64,000 nucleotides of DNA from Costus lasius. Lineage: Eukaryota > Streptophyta > Magnoliopsida > Zingiberales > Costaceae. The stretch is taken from assembly GCA_027563935.2 (NCBI GenBank), contig JANVAS020000203.1:4650001-4714000 (forward strand), in the 5' to 3' direction. Made by a program: the position numbers and the translations under genes. Below the pieces are notes generated by a model. The model saw only the letters and a program-made list of their open reading frames with translations. It was not told the origin of the DNA and did not search any database. Shown piece after piece: positions 44,756 to 55,583 of the stretch (positions within the stretch are counted from its first letter, which is position 1; every line of letters begins with the position of its first letter).

Positions 44756-47700
44756 TGTTAGGGTATGCCCTTAAGGCTAATGTTTGAGGCCTTGGGTTAT
44801 TGTCAGTATCATGTATAAACTAAATATATTTGTTTTTAAAGGCAATTGTTGTTATTCAGATTGTTACATTATCTGCTGTTATATGTGTACTTCTGGGTAA
44901 TGTCTCAATGATGTTCAGTTTAGCTGACATTCAGTATTGTCCTTAGTCGAGATATCTTGGTGAACATGAGACAGCCTTGGTATGATTGAGACTAATATGT
45001 GTTCTAATCTTATACGATGCTTCGAGCATGGAATAAGATTTAGACACATAGGTGCATTGGATGCACTAGACTGACCCTTGTCAGGATATTCAATTGTTTG
45101 TCACAATGTGAATAATCCTTGTATGCAAGCAAGTGGCATATTCCCTCTGACTTGAGATCACTTGTGTTTCTAAGTGATGATTGGCATTATCTTGAGGTAG
45201 TTCCATGTCATTTGAAAGATAGTGATTAAGGATTATCTTGGATAGTGGGCATGAGTCATGTTAGGGTACTTGTGATAGATATAGGATTGCCTCTCCTGGT
45301 TGGAGTGTGATGTTCTAAGGGGGCCCTATGGATGAAATGGTTGAGAATGTGTATGGCCATACCCAGATGACTATGTTCATCTGATCTAACCATTTTCATC
45401 ATGTTGGAATCACAGGCTTGACACGCTTGTCCGACGAGAACATCCAGTGGCAAAGGGAAACATGTATGTCAAGTGAATGAGATTCACACTTGTGCTGTGG
45501 TTTGGGAGTAGTCTTGGAAGACTCTTTCCTTCATATTGGAAGACAGTGATGTGTTGCTAGATACCTCTCTCTGGTCGTGATAATGTAAGTTATCGTTACC
45601 GACATTGAAGGAAACCCTTAGGGTCGCACAATTTGATGATATGGCTTACTTATGTCAGATCGTGTGGACTGGAATTATTCTAGTTCAGTTTAAAGGATTT
45701 TATGTTGGAGTCCCCTTCAAGGGGGAGCGCAAGCTGATGAAACCCCTTCAAGAGGGGGGGGGGGCGCAAAACCCTAATACATGCACATAAAACACTTTTG
45801 CATGGGCGGAAATTAGGGCATCAAGAATCGGTTGCATGATATAAATATGATCAACTATGAAAAACCGATTGCAAATCAAGATGAATCATACCATCGCCAT
45901 TCGTTGGATGATGGGTTGGAATCAAAGACCGAAAGGGATCTTCTCCCTAGTCGACGCACACACGATGAGGAATGGCTTCTCCTTGTCGTCTTTGTGCTAG
46001 CAAAGCTTCAAGTGTCCTTTGCGCGTGGAGGAGATGAGATCCTTTTGCTTGGCGAAGATGAACTTCCTCTTTTCTCGTCGAGCGCAATTGTCACACGAGC
46101 ACACGAGAGAAATATCGTCCAAGGCAATGAAAGGCGAGAGCGAACGTTGTCCTCAACGTGGAGGCGTTGCTATCCCGAAATAGCAACCCATTTCTCTCAA
46201 CGGTTATGCGTTCACATGAAGTGAACCGTAACACCTTCACCCATTCGAATCATTGAACCAAGCGCTCACAAGATGAGCCGGTTCATATGACTTTGGTTCA
46301 AGACCAAATCAGCCCAAGCAATGGTCGATCTTATTGAACCTAAAGGCTCAAGATCACCGTTGATCTCAAGATGCTCCTGATCTCACCGATCTAGCATCAA
46401 ATCTCTCGATCGAAGCTTACCGATCTCAAGCCCTAATCAATCAAACATGATCAGACCAGATCTCACTTACAATCAGAGTTTAAAACTCCTTTAAACTGAA
46501 CCTAAACAATTCAGTCCACACGATCTGACTTAAGTAAGCCATATCATCAAATTGTGCGACCCTAAGGGTTTCCTTTAAATGTCGGTAACGATAACTTTCG
46601 TTATCACGATCAGTGAGGGGTATCTAGCAACACATCACTGTCTCCCGATAGAAAGGAAAGAGTCTTCCAAGACTTCACCCAAACCACAGCACAAGTGTGA
46701 CTCTAACTCACAAGGCATGCATCTTTCCTTTGCCACTGGATGTTCTTATTGGACAAGCGTGTCAAGCTTGTAGCTCCAATATGATGAGCATGATTAGATC
46801 AGATGAACACAGTCACCTGGGTATGGCCATACTCTTTTCTCAATCATCTCATCCAGGGGGCCCCTTTAGAACATCACACTCCTTGAACAAGGAGACGGCA
46901 ATCCTATGTCTATCACTAGTGCCCTAACCTGATTCAAGCTCACCATCCAAGATAATCTATAATCATTATGTTTCAAATGATATTGAACTATCTCAAAACA
47001 ATGACAATCATCATTTAGAAACACAAGTAATCTCAAGTCAGAGGAAATGTGCCACTTGTTGCAATCAAGGAATATTCACATTGTGACAAGCAATTGAATA
47101 TCCTAGTAGGGTCTGTCCAGTACATCCAATGTACCCATGAGTCTACATCTTATTCCATGCTCGAAGCATCCTATAAGATTAGAACTCATATTAGTCTTAA
47201 CCATATCAAGGCTGTCTCATGTTCACCAAGATATATCGACTAAGGACATAACAGCATGTCAGCCCAGCTGAACAGCTTTGAGACATTATTCAGAAGAACA
47301 TATATTGCAGCAGACAATGTAACAACCTGAATAATAACCATGCCTTTATAAACATAACAGTTTATTACATGATACAAATACATTCCCATAGGCCTCAAAC
47401 ATTAGCCTTAAGGGCATACCCCAACATTTTAAGCTCTGATTAAAAGTGAGATCTAGTCTAATCATGTTTGATTTATTAGGACATGTGATCGGTAAGCTTT
47501 GATCGGAGGATTGAAGCTTGATCGTAAAGATCAGGGGTTCAATGTGATGTGTGGTTAGATCTTGAGCCATTTGGTTCAAAGAAGATTATGACCAGGGATG
47601 GTTTGATTTGGTGCTTGAACCAAATTGAGATTGAACCGGTTCACTTGTGAACGCATGGTTCAATCAAAGAGGAGTTTTCGATCGCTTAAAGGGAAGTTAT

Positions 47701-48137
47701 GGAGGGAGTTACTAATTCGGTTCTTACCATAAGTGGTGGCCGAATTTTCCTTTTTGGTGCATCCACGATTTCGAAAGCCCTCTCGCCTCCTCCTCTCTTC
47801 GCTCTCGTGTGGATCATCTTCACGCAAGGAAGAGAAGCTCGACCGGCCAAGGGGACACACATCATCCTTTCCTAGAGACGATCAAGACTCCTTGGTGTCT
47901 TTGCTAGCACAAGGAACACAAGGAAGAAAATTTTTCTCATCTTGTGTGTGACATCTTTGGAGAAGAGGCACTCGCCCCTTTCATCTTCCAAGTCGCCTCT
48001 CACATCATGGCACAGGTAATACTCTAATGTGTCTTATACAAGTTAAACAAGGTTGATCATGTACTCATGTCATGCGATCCTAGTATTTCCGCTGCGACAA
48101 GGTTTTGAATAATGCTTGTGAACTAGGTTCTCTAACA
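44756..48137 (+). repeat. 3' LTR of element C, split by solo LTR J
   Basis: Parts 44756-45702 and 47432-48137 add to 1,653 bp, equal to the 5' LTR. The inverted repeat AATTCGG/CCGAATT is at 47714-47746. Confidence 0.95.
45703..47426 (-). mobile_element. solo LTR J (family 1, divergent), minus strand
   Basis: 1,724 bp, TGTTGGAGTCCCC...CCCCAACA on plus, with TTTTA duplicates at 45698-45702 and 47427-47431. Hairpin GTTGCTAT-CCCGAA-ATAGCAAC (46166-46187) keeps its stem although the TATA-like core is lost. Leader ATG-GCG-ATG/GTATGATT is present near 45895. Confidence 0.95.
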
Positions 48138-49541
48138 ATTTCTCCCCACGCATGTAGGATAGACCTACTATGTGGGACTTCTTGGCAAGTTAAGGATTGC
48201 AAGGGTAGGCGGCAAGCGTGCTTGGAGCATGCATGCGTCATTTGTAGACTCCTGGGAGAAACGAAAATCTTAGATTTGCGAACGGATGTTAAGGTTGAAA
48301 AACTTGTTTTCTAAGAAACTAAAACTGAAGTTTTATGATTTCTTGAGCATATAGAAAAGCATGAGATGATTGTGCATCGTGTTGTGGTCATAGTCAAGCC
48401 CCTTGTATGCCTGTGATGTATTTATGTGAGGCTTGCGTGCCGCTTTTTCTTTTTGTTTTATAAACGCACAAAGAAGATTAGGGGCGCATCCCTCATGGAG
48501 CTTACATCTTGGCGCATCAACCAAGATGGCGCATCTTACTTGGTGGCGCAAGTAAGGGCTTGGCCGAACCTAGGGTTCGAGAGCTATCCCTCTTGGCACA
48601 AGCATGATGGCGCATCATGCATGGAGGAGCCACCAAGGTTTTGGCCGAACCCTAGGGTTTGTGTGCTATGCCTTGGTGCGGAGGACCTTGGAGCCGCACT
48701 TAAAGATAAAGCTTAGTGGCGGCTAGGATAGGTCTGGTTGGGGCTTGTCACCTAGGTCAAGCATTGAACATCCTTTGGCATGTGATGGTTCAATGTGTTG
48801 ATTAGGCTGTGACCACATCGCTTGTTTACTGTTTTCCACTTTAGCTAAAGCATGTCTGGTTGTGTTTTATCGTTTTGTTATCACTATAGGATTGCATGCC
48901 TATAATGTTAGACAAAAGATAAAACTAAGAGGATGAGACCTCAAAAACCCTCAAAAATAATATCAAGTCTGGAATAGCCTTCTGACGCGTAGCCCTCGTC
49001 AAACTATCGATCGATGGTGTTGTGGATTGTTTCCACCCTAGTGGATACACCCATCTATCTTGAGGAGGCATGCGGTGACAATGTTTTCCCTAGTCCAGTT
49101 AAAATCCTGGACGCGCCTTTGCAAGGAATTCGTTGGCCCTGGGCATAACGGTCAGGATAGACTTGACTAGTTTTTCATATGTGGTGGCCACGTGATGGAA
49201 CTCTAGAGGCAGCCTTGAGAAGTTAAGGTTTTGTGTTGTTCCAGCCCTAGCTGGGCGCAAAATGCTTGAACTGTCTTGAGAAGGGGAATTGCCAAGTTGC
49301 AATTGGCCGGCGTGCCTACCTTGGGATACATGCGTCACCTCGTGTAGTACATCCTGCCCTAGCGGGACACGAGGCCATGTGAGGAACAAGGATCCCATCT
49401 CACTAGGAAATCTCGGATTTCCAGATTGACTTTGTGGGTTGTCAATTCGATTAAAATAGTGGGAGCCATAATCATGTAATGCAAATCCAGATTAAATGAT
49501 TCGAAGTAGTACTAATCTACTATCTTGGTTGTTGTAGATCA
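48138..49541 (+). other. leader of D, right part
   Basis: Non-coding. Three hairpins share the loop CCTA: TCCAC/GTGGA (49032-49045), CCAGC/GCTGG (49241-49254) and TCCTGC/GCGGGA (49352-49367). An acceptor TTGGTTGTTGTAG ends at 49537, 4 bp before the gag ATG; the matching donor is in the LTR at 33579. Confidence 0.6.
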
Positions 49542-52064
49542 ATGGCTACGAACAATAGCGGATGGTCACTGCGATCTATCCTGGAAAAGGACAAGTTGGT
49601 TGGATCCAACTTGATGGACTGGTATCAAAAATTGAGGATTGTCCTTAAACTCGAGAGGAAGCTCTATGTCCTTGAGCAGCCTATTCTAGAGCCACTTCCA
49701 TGCTCGGCCTCAGCGGCTGAGAAGGATGCTTTTGATAAGCATCAGGCTAATACTTTGGAGGTTGCTAATTTGGTGCTAACCAACATGTCGCTTGAATTTA
49801 TAGGGCAATATGAATCTAAGAGTGCTTTTGAGATTATTTATAATCTAAGGCAGCTCTTTGATGAATTGGTTGAGCTCAACCCTCCTAAAGTAGTCATTCA
49901 GTGTGGTGAACTGAAAGGTTTGACCAAGGAACTGAAACTAAAGATGGAAAGGATCAGGAATGACAGGTGCTATTCATGTGGAGGGCCACCTCACATGTTG
50001 AAGGACATGGTGCGACTTCAGAATGAGGAGAAGAGAAGCAAGGCTTCGTCTTCTAGCTCAGGTATTTATGTTACCGAAGTCAACCTTTCTACTTCAATGT
50101 CATGGCTATTGGATACCGCATGCGGAGCTCATATTTGTACAAATATGCAGGGGCTCAAGAAAAGTAGAACGGTGGGGCCTGGAGAGATTGACCTATGTGT
50201 TGGAAATGGAGCACAGGTTGCTACTATTGCCGTAGGAGTTTTGACGCTCTCCTTGCCTTCTGGACTTCAACTTGAGTTAAATAATTGCTACTATGTACCT
50301 TCTTTGACCAAAAACATTGTATCTATTCCCTGCCTGGCAAGGAAAGGATTTAAATTTGAAATAAAAGAGGACTCTTATTTTTTTTCATTTGCAAATGTGT
50401 TTTATGGGAAGGGTACCTTGTGCAATGGATTATATGTCTTGGACATGGATAACTCTATATGTAACATAAATCATAAAAGGATCAAACTAAGTGGTTCAGT
50501 TGGTGCGTACCTTTGGCATTGTCGATTAGCCCATATAAACAAGAATCGCATTCAACAACTCCATGCAAATGGATTGTTAGATTCAACCTCCTTGGAGGAG
50601 TTTGATACTTGTGAGCCTTGTTTATTAGGGAAGATGACAAAAGCGCTCTTCACCAAGATCGGTGGGAGGGCAGGAGGTTTGTTGGATCTCATACATATTG
50701 ATGTGTGTGGGCCATTCAGTAAACAAACCAGAGGAGGGCACAACTACTTCATCACGTTTACTAATGACTTTAGTAGATACGATTATGTCTATTTGATGAC
50801 ACATAAGTCAGAATCCTTTGAGAAATTTAAGGAGTTCAGACATGAAGTAGAGAACCAGCTTGGTAGATCTATTAAGACTGTTCGATCATATTATGGTGGA
50901 GAGTACCTGAGCGGTGAGTTCTTTGACTATCTTAGAGAGTGTGAGATTCTATCCCAACTCACTCCTCCTAGAACACCTCAATGGAATGGTGTGTCTAAAA
51001 GGAGAAATAGAACATTGTTGGACATGGTTCGATCTATGATGAGTCATGCAACTCTACCTCCGTCGTTTTGGGGTTATGCACTTGAGACAGCTTCTCTCAT
51101 ACTGAATAATGTTCCATCTAAGAGTGTCTCCAAGATTCCGTATGAGGTATGGAATGGGAGACGACCGAATCTCTCCTTTATTAGAGTCTGGGGATGTGAG
51201 GCTTATGTCAAACATCAGGATTCTAGCAAGCTAGAACCTAGATTTGATAAATGTGTGTTTTTGGGATATCCTAAGGAAACTAAAGGATATTACTTCTATA
51301 TTCCCAGCGAGAACAAAGTTTTTGTTGCTCGAGGTGCTGTCTTTCTAGAGAAAGAATTTCTCATGAAAGAAGTCAGTGGGAGGAAGTTTGACTTGGACAA
51401 GGTCCATGTGCAACCACAAGACACGAAGATGGAACCTGAGCCACCTGAACTGGTTGCTGGGCATCCAGAGGCTCAAACACAGGCCCTACATAGGTCTGGG
51501 AGGATTCGTCGTGCACCTGAGAGGTACGGGTCGCTGCCGACCCAACACGACGGGGTCTTCATCATTGAGGATGAACCCAGGACCTATGATGAGGCGGTTG
51601 CTGGACCGGACTCCGAGAAATGGCTTGAGGCCATGAGATTCGAGATGGATTCCATGTCGGCTAACCAAGTATGGGATTTGGTTGAGCTACCAGATGGGGT
51701 AAAACCTATCGGGTGCAAATGGGTCTTCAAGAGGAAGACTGATATGGATGGCAACGTAGTTATCTATAAAGGTAGACTTGTGGCTAAAGGATTCAGACAA
51801 GTCCACGGGGTGGACTATGCTGAAACCTTCTCGCCAGTTGCCATGTTCAAATCCATTCGAATCCTGCTTGCTATAGCTGCGTATCACGATTATGAGATAT
51901 GGCAGATGGATGTAAAGACAATGTTCCTTAATGGGAAGCTGACAGAGGATGTGTTTATGACACAACCTGATGGTTTCATCCATCCTGCAGAGGCCAATAA
52001 GGTCTGCAGGCTAAAAAGATCCATTTATGGATTAAAGCAAGCCTCTCGAAGTTGGAATCTTTGA
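49542..52064 (+). CDS. Gag-Pol of element D, to mid reverse transcriptase
   Basis: 840 residues: shortened Gag, a defective zinc knuckle (C-x2-C-x4-H-x4-M, last Cys lost), protease LDTACGAHIC, GAG-pre-integrase, integrase, linker and the first part of reverse transcriptase (QMDVKTMFLNG). Integrase has lost catalytic residues: the second Asp is Tyr (RSYYGGEY, near 50888) and the Glu is Lys (VSKRRN, near 50996). The frame ends at TGA (52062-52064) where family 1 has an Arg codon. Start ATG-GCT-ACG follows a predicted acceptor by 4 bp. The protein would be inactive. Confidence 0.88.
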   Translation: MATNNSGWSLRSILEKDKLVGSNLMDWYQKLRIVLKLERKLYVLEQPILEPLPCSASAAEKDAFDKHQANTLEVANLVLTNMSLEFIGQYESKSAFEIIYNLRQLFDELVELNPPKVVIQCGELKGLTKELKLKMERIRNDRCYSCGGPPHMLKDMVRLQNEEKRSKASSSSSGIYVTEVNLSTSMSWLLDTACGAHICTNMQGLKKSRTVGPGEIDLCVGNGAQVATIAVGVLTLSLPSGLQLELNNCYYVPSLTKNIVSIPCLARKGFKFEIKEDSYFFSFANVFYGKGTLCNGLYVLDMDNSICNINHKRIKLSGSVGAYLWHCRLAHINKNRIQQLHANGLLDSTSLEEFDTCEPCLLGKMTKALFTKIGGRAGGLLDLIHIDVCGPFSKQTRGGHNYFITFTNDFSRYDYVYLMTHKSESFEKFKEFRHEVENQLGRSIKTVRSYYGGEYLSGEFFDYLRECEILSQLTPPRTPQWNGVSKRRNRTLLDMVRSMMSHATLPPSFWGYALETASLILNNVPSKSVSKIPYEVWNGRRPNLSFIRVWGCEAYVKHQDSSKLEPRFDKCVFLGYPKETKGYYFYIPSENKVFVARGAVFLEKEFLMKEVSGRKFDLDKVHVQPQDTKMEPEPPELVAGHPEAQTQALHRSGRIRRAPERYGSLPTQHDGVFIIEDEPRTYDEAVAGPDSEKWLEAMRFEMDSMSANQVWDLVELPDGVKPIGCKWVFKRKTDMDGNVVIYKGRLVAKGFRQVHGVDYAETFSPVAMFKSIRILLAIAAYHDYEIWQMDVKTMFLNGKLTEDVFMTQPDGFIHPAEANKVCRLKRSIYGLKQASRSWNL

Positions 52065-53147
52065 TTTGATGAAGCAGTAAGAGATTACGACTTTATCAAG
52101 AGCGAAGATGACGCCTATGTATACAGAAAATTCAGTGGGAGCTTGGTGATATTTCTGGTCCTGTATGTCGACGACATACTACTCATCGGAAAGGACATCC
52201 CTAGTCTTCAAGCTGTGAAGACATGGTTGGGGAAGTGTTTTGAGATGAAAGACTTAGGGGGGGCCACCTATATCCTAGGCGTGAGAATCTACCGGGATAG
52301 ATCCAAGAAGCTCTTGGCCCTTAGTTAGAGTACTTACATTGATAAGGTCCTAGAGAGGTTCAGCTTAGAGCAATCTAAGAAAGGGTACCTTCTAGTGAGA
52401 CATGGCTTTATTCTCTCCAAGAGCCAGTGTCTCGTCACACAGGCTGAGAGGGACGACATGAGTCGAGTACCCTATGCTTTGGCAGTAGGTTCGATCATGT
52501 ATGCAATACTGTGTACTAGACTAGATGTGGCTTATGCTTGGAGCATAACCAGCAGATACCAATCCAATCCAGGTCTGCAGCACTGGGTGGCTGTAAAGTA
52601 CATTCTATGTTTTTGAGAAGAACTAAAGAATGGTTCTTGGTCTATGGGGGGATAGGAAGAGCTCAGTGTTTAGGGCTACACTGAGGCATCGTTCCAGTCT
52701 GACCCTGATGACTTTAGATCGCAAACAGGCTCTGTGTTCAAATTGAGTGGAGGTGCTATGGGCTGAGAGAGCTCTAAGCAATCCATTGTAACTAATTCTA
52801 TGACTGAGGCTGAGTATGTCGTTGCTTCTGAGGCAGCCAAAGAAGCCGTTTGGATTCGGAAGTTCATTTCTGAACTTCAGGTGGTTCCAACTGCTGTGGA
52901 TCCGATTGAGCTCTATTGTGATAACAATAAAGCGATGGCACAGGCAAAGGAACCACGGTCTCATAAAAAATCCAAACACATTCTCAGTAGATTTCACCTG
53001 ATATGGGAGATCATTGCTAGAGGTGATGTCAAGATAAGTAGAGTTGACATAGACAACAATCTGGTAAACCCACTGACCATGGCTTTGGCGCAACAGAAGC
53101 GTGTTGGTCATACGAGGGACATGGGGTTGAGTTTTCTCAACAACTAA
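52065..53147 (+). pseudogene. rest of D pol: end of RT and RNase H, decayed
   Basis: Continues in the same frame with YVDD (52160-52180) and SKSQC; stops at 52326 (TAG) and 52614 (TGA). A stretch of about 52600-52780 has frameshifts and stops, then the frame is open again from 52800 to 53147 with TEAEY, CDNNKAMAQAKEPRSHKKSKH and an N-terminal-like FLNN end. Homologous to the C-terminal part of A, B, C and I. Confidence 0.85.
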
Positions 53148-53151
53148 GTCT

Positions 53152-53168
53152 AAGTGCAAGTGGGAGAT
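53152..53168 (+). other. polypurine tract of D
   Basis: AAGTGCAAGTGGGAGAT, same as in family 1. Confidence 0.9.
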
Positions 53169-53481
53169 TGTTGGTGTATATGCCCTTAGACCCGTTGTTG
53201 GTCTAGTTTGTACTACTTCATATTGATATTTAATATATCATTATGGCATTGTCGTTATTATGCTATGTTTATATCTGCGATTATGTACATGGATAATAAT
53301 GTCCCTGGAGACAGATTGTATCTGTGCTCAAACGGTGTGTCCCCGGTCGAGTACCTGAGTGGATAAGGGACAGCTCTGGACATGTGAGACTGGTATATGG
53401 GCTGGTTACGCACGGGGAGCTAACGCAGGCATATGGGTATATCAGTGGTGGATATACTGGACCGAACGGCTGTGAGGCTCT
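53169..53481 (+). repeat. 3' LTR of D, first 313 bp
   Basis: Matches 22685-22995 with about 13 differences. Cut by M after GCTCT. Confidence 0.88.
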
Positions 53482-53901
53482 TGAAAATCCCCTAAATCTA
53501 GGGGGGCGAAACCCTAAGGGGGCGCATATCATGATTTTGCAAGCGGATATTAGGGTTTCTAAGATCGAATGCATGTCATATGATTAACTTTCATGGACTT
53601 GTGTAGAACAACAATGGATCATACCATAGCCATCGCTTGGATGGTGCCTTGGAAGCAAGAGGGCGAATTGGCTCTCCTCCAAAGTCGCACACACAAGATG
53701 AGAGATGGCTACTCCCTTGGCGTCTTTGTGCTAGCAAAGCTTCAAGGAGTCCTTTGTGTGGAGGAGATGAGATCTCTTGCGGCTAGGGCGATGAAGCTCT
53801 TCTTCCTCCTTTTCGTGAAGACAAGACAACGCAAGAGTGGATAGGCGACAAGACAAGAACCGAAGATGCGTTGAGGCGTTGTGTAGAGATGTGGCGTTAC
53901 A

Positions 53902-55563
53902 TGAAAGTCCCCTGACTAAGGGGGGGGGGGAAACCCTAAAATGGCGCAAACAGAAACATGGGCAGCGGATACTAGGGTTTCATAGAATCGGTGCATGAAG
54001 TATGATTAACTTATAAACAAGAATGAATGCGATTCATACCATGGCCATTTCTAGATGGCGCCTTGGAAGCAAAGATCAAGCGAGATCTTCTCCAAATCGT
54101 CACACACAAGATGAGAATGCGCTTCTTCTTGTCGTCCCTTGTGCTAGCAAGGATCGTCCAAGTATCACAATCGTATGAAGGGAAGAGAAAAATTTGCTTA
54201 GCGATTTCCTCTTTCTTTTCATCAAAACTCTTCTTCACGAGAGAGCAAGCCACACGAGAAGAGGCAAGAGGCGAGAGTGATGAGCGACCATAGAGCCAAC
54301 GTGAGATGTGGTCACGTAAGAGACTTGCTATCTAAAAATAGCAAACACGTCTCAACGTTCACACGTCGCAAATCTCTCCTCTTATTTTTGAACCACTCGC
54401 TCATCCATGAGCCGGTTCATCTTGTTCTGGTTCAAAGACCAAATAAGCCAAGCGACATGGTCTAGATCAAATTAAACCCTAAGGCTCCAGATCTAACCGT
54501 CGATCTCTTGATGCTTCTGATCTCACCGATCTAGCATCAATTCTCTCGATCGAAGCTTACCGATCTCAAGCCCTAATCAATCATACATGATCAGACTAGA
54601 TCTCACTTACAATCAGAGATTAAATCCCTTCAAACTAAACCCGAACAATTCAGTCCACACGATCTGACTTAAGTAAGTCATATCATCAAATTGTGCGACC
54701 CTGAGGGTTTCCTTTAAATGTCGGTAATGATAACTCACGTTATCACGATCAGTGAGGGGTATCTAGCAACACATCACTGTCTCCCGATATAAAGAAAAGA
54801 GTCTTCCAAGACTACACCCAAAACACAGCACAAGTGTGAATCAACTCACAAGGCATGCATACTTCCTTTGCCACTGGATGTTCTTATTGGACAAGCGTGT
54901 CAAGCTTGTAGCTCCAATTTGATGAGCATGATTAGATCAGATGAACACTGTCACCTGGGTATGGCCATACACTTTCTCAATCATCTCATCCAGGGGGCCC
55001 CTTTAGAACATCACACTCCTTAAACAAGGAGACGACAATCCTTTATCTATCACAAGTGCCCTAACCTGACTCAAGATCATTGTCCAAGATAGTCTATAAT
55101 CATTATGTTTCAAATGATATTGAACTACCTCAAAACAATGACAATCATCATTTAGAAAACACAAGTGATCTCAAGTCAGAGGAAATGTGCCACTTGTTGC
55201 ACTCAAGGATTATTCACATTGTGACAAACAACTGAATATCCTAGTAGGGTCTGTCCAGTACATCCAATGTACCCATGAGTCTACATCTTATTCCATGCTC
55301 GAAGCATCCTATAAGATTAGAACACATATTAGTCTTAACCATATCAAGGCTGTCTCATGTTCACCAAGATACATCGACTAAGGACATAATAGCATGTCAG
55401 CCCAGCTGAACAGCTTTGAGACATTATTCAGAAGTATACTTATTGCAGCAGACAAGGTAACAAACTGAATAACAACCATGCCTTTATAAACACAAGAGTT
55501 TATTACATGATACTGATACAATCCCAAGGCCTCAAACATTAGGCTTAAGGGCATACCCCAACA
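53902..55563 (-). repeat. 3' LTR of element I
   Basis: Minus orientation, ending in a G-rich run on plus (53919 on) whose length differs from the other LTR. Hairpin at 54325-54344. Confidence 0.95.
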
Positions 55564-55580
55564 ATCTCCCACTTGCACTT
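55564..55580 (-). other. polypurine tract of I
   Basis: Complement of AAGTGCAAGTGGGAGAT. Confidence 0.9.
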
Positions 55581-55583
55581 AAT

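Larger units (their letters stand above)
33927..48137 (+). mobile_element. Ty1/copia retrotransposon C (family 1), with three solo LTRs inside
   Basis: LTRs 33927-35579 and 44756-45702 plus 47432-48137, both 1,653 bp after removing J. Target duplicates ATTTC at 33922-33926 and 48138-48142. The LTRs differ at about 17 positions by eye (about 1%). Inserted in the leader of D. Carries L in its leader, K in gag-pol and J in its 3' LTR, plus two nonsense codons. Confidence 0.95.
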
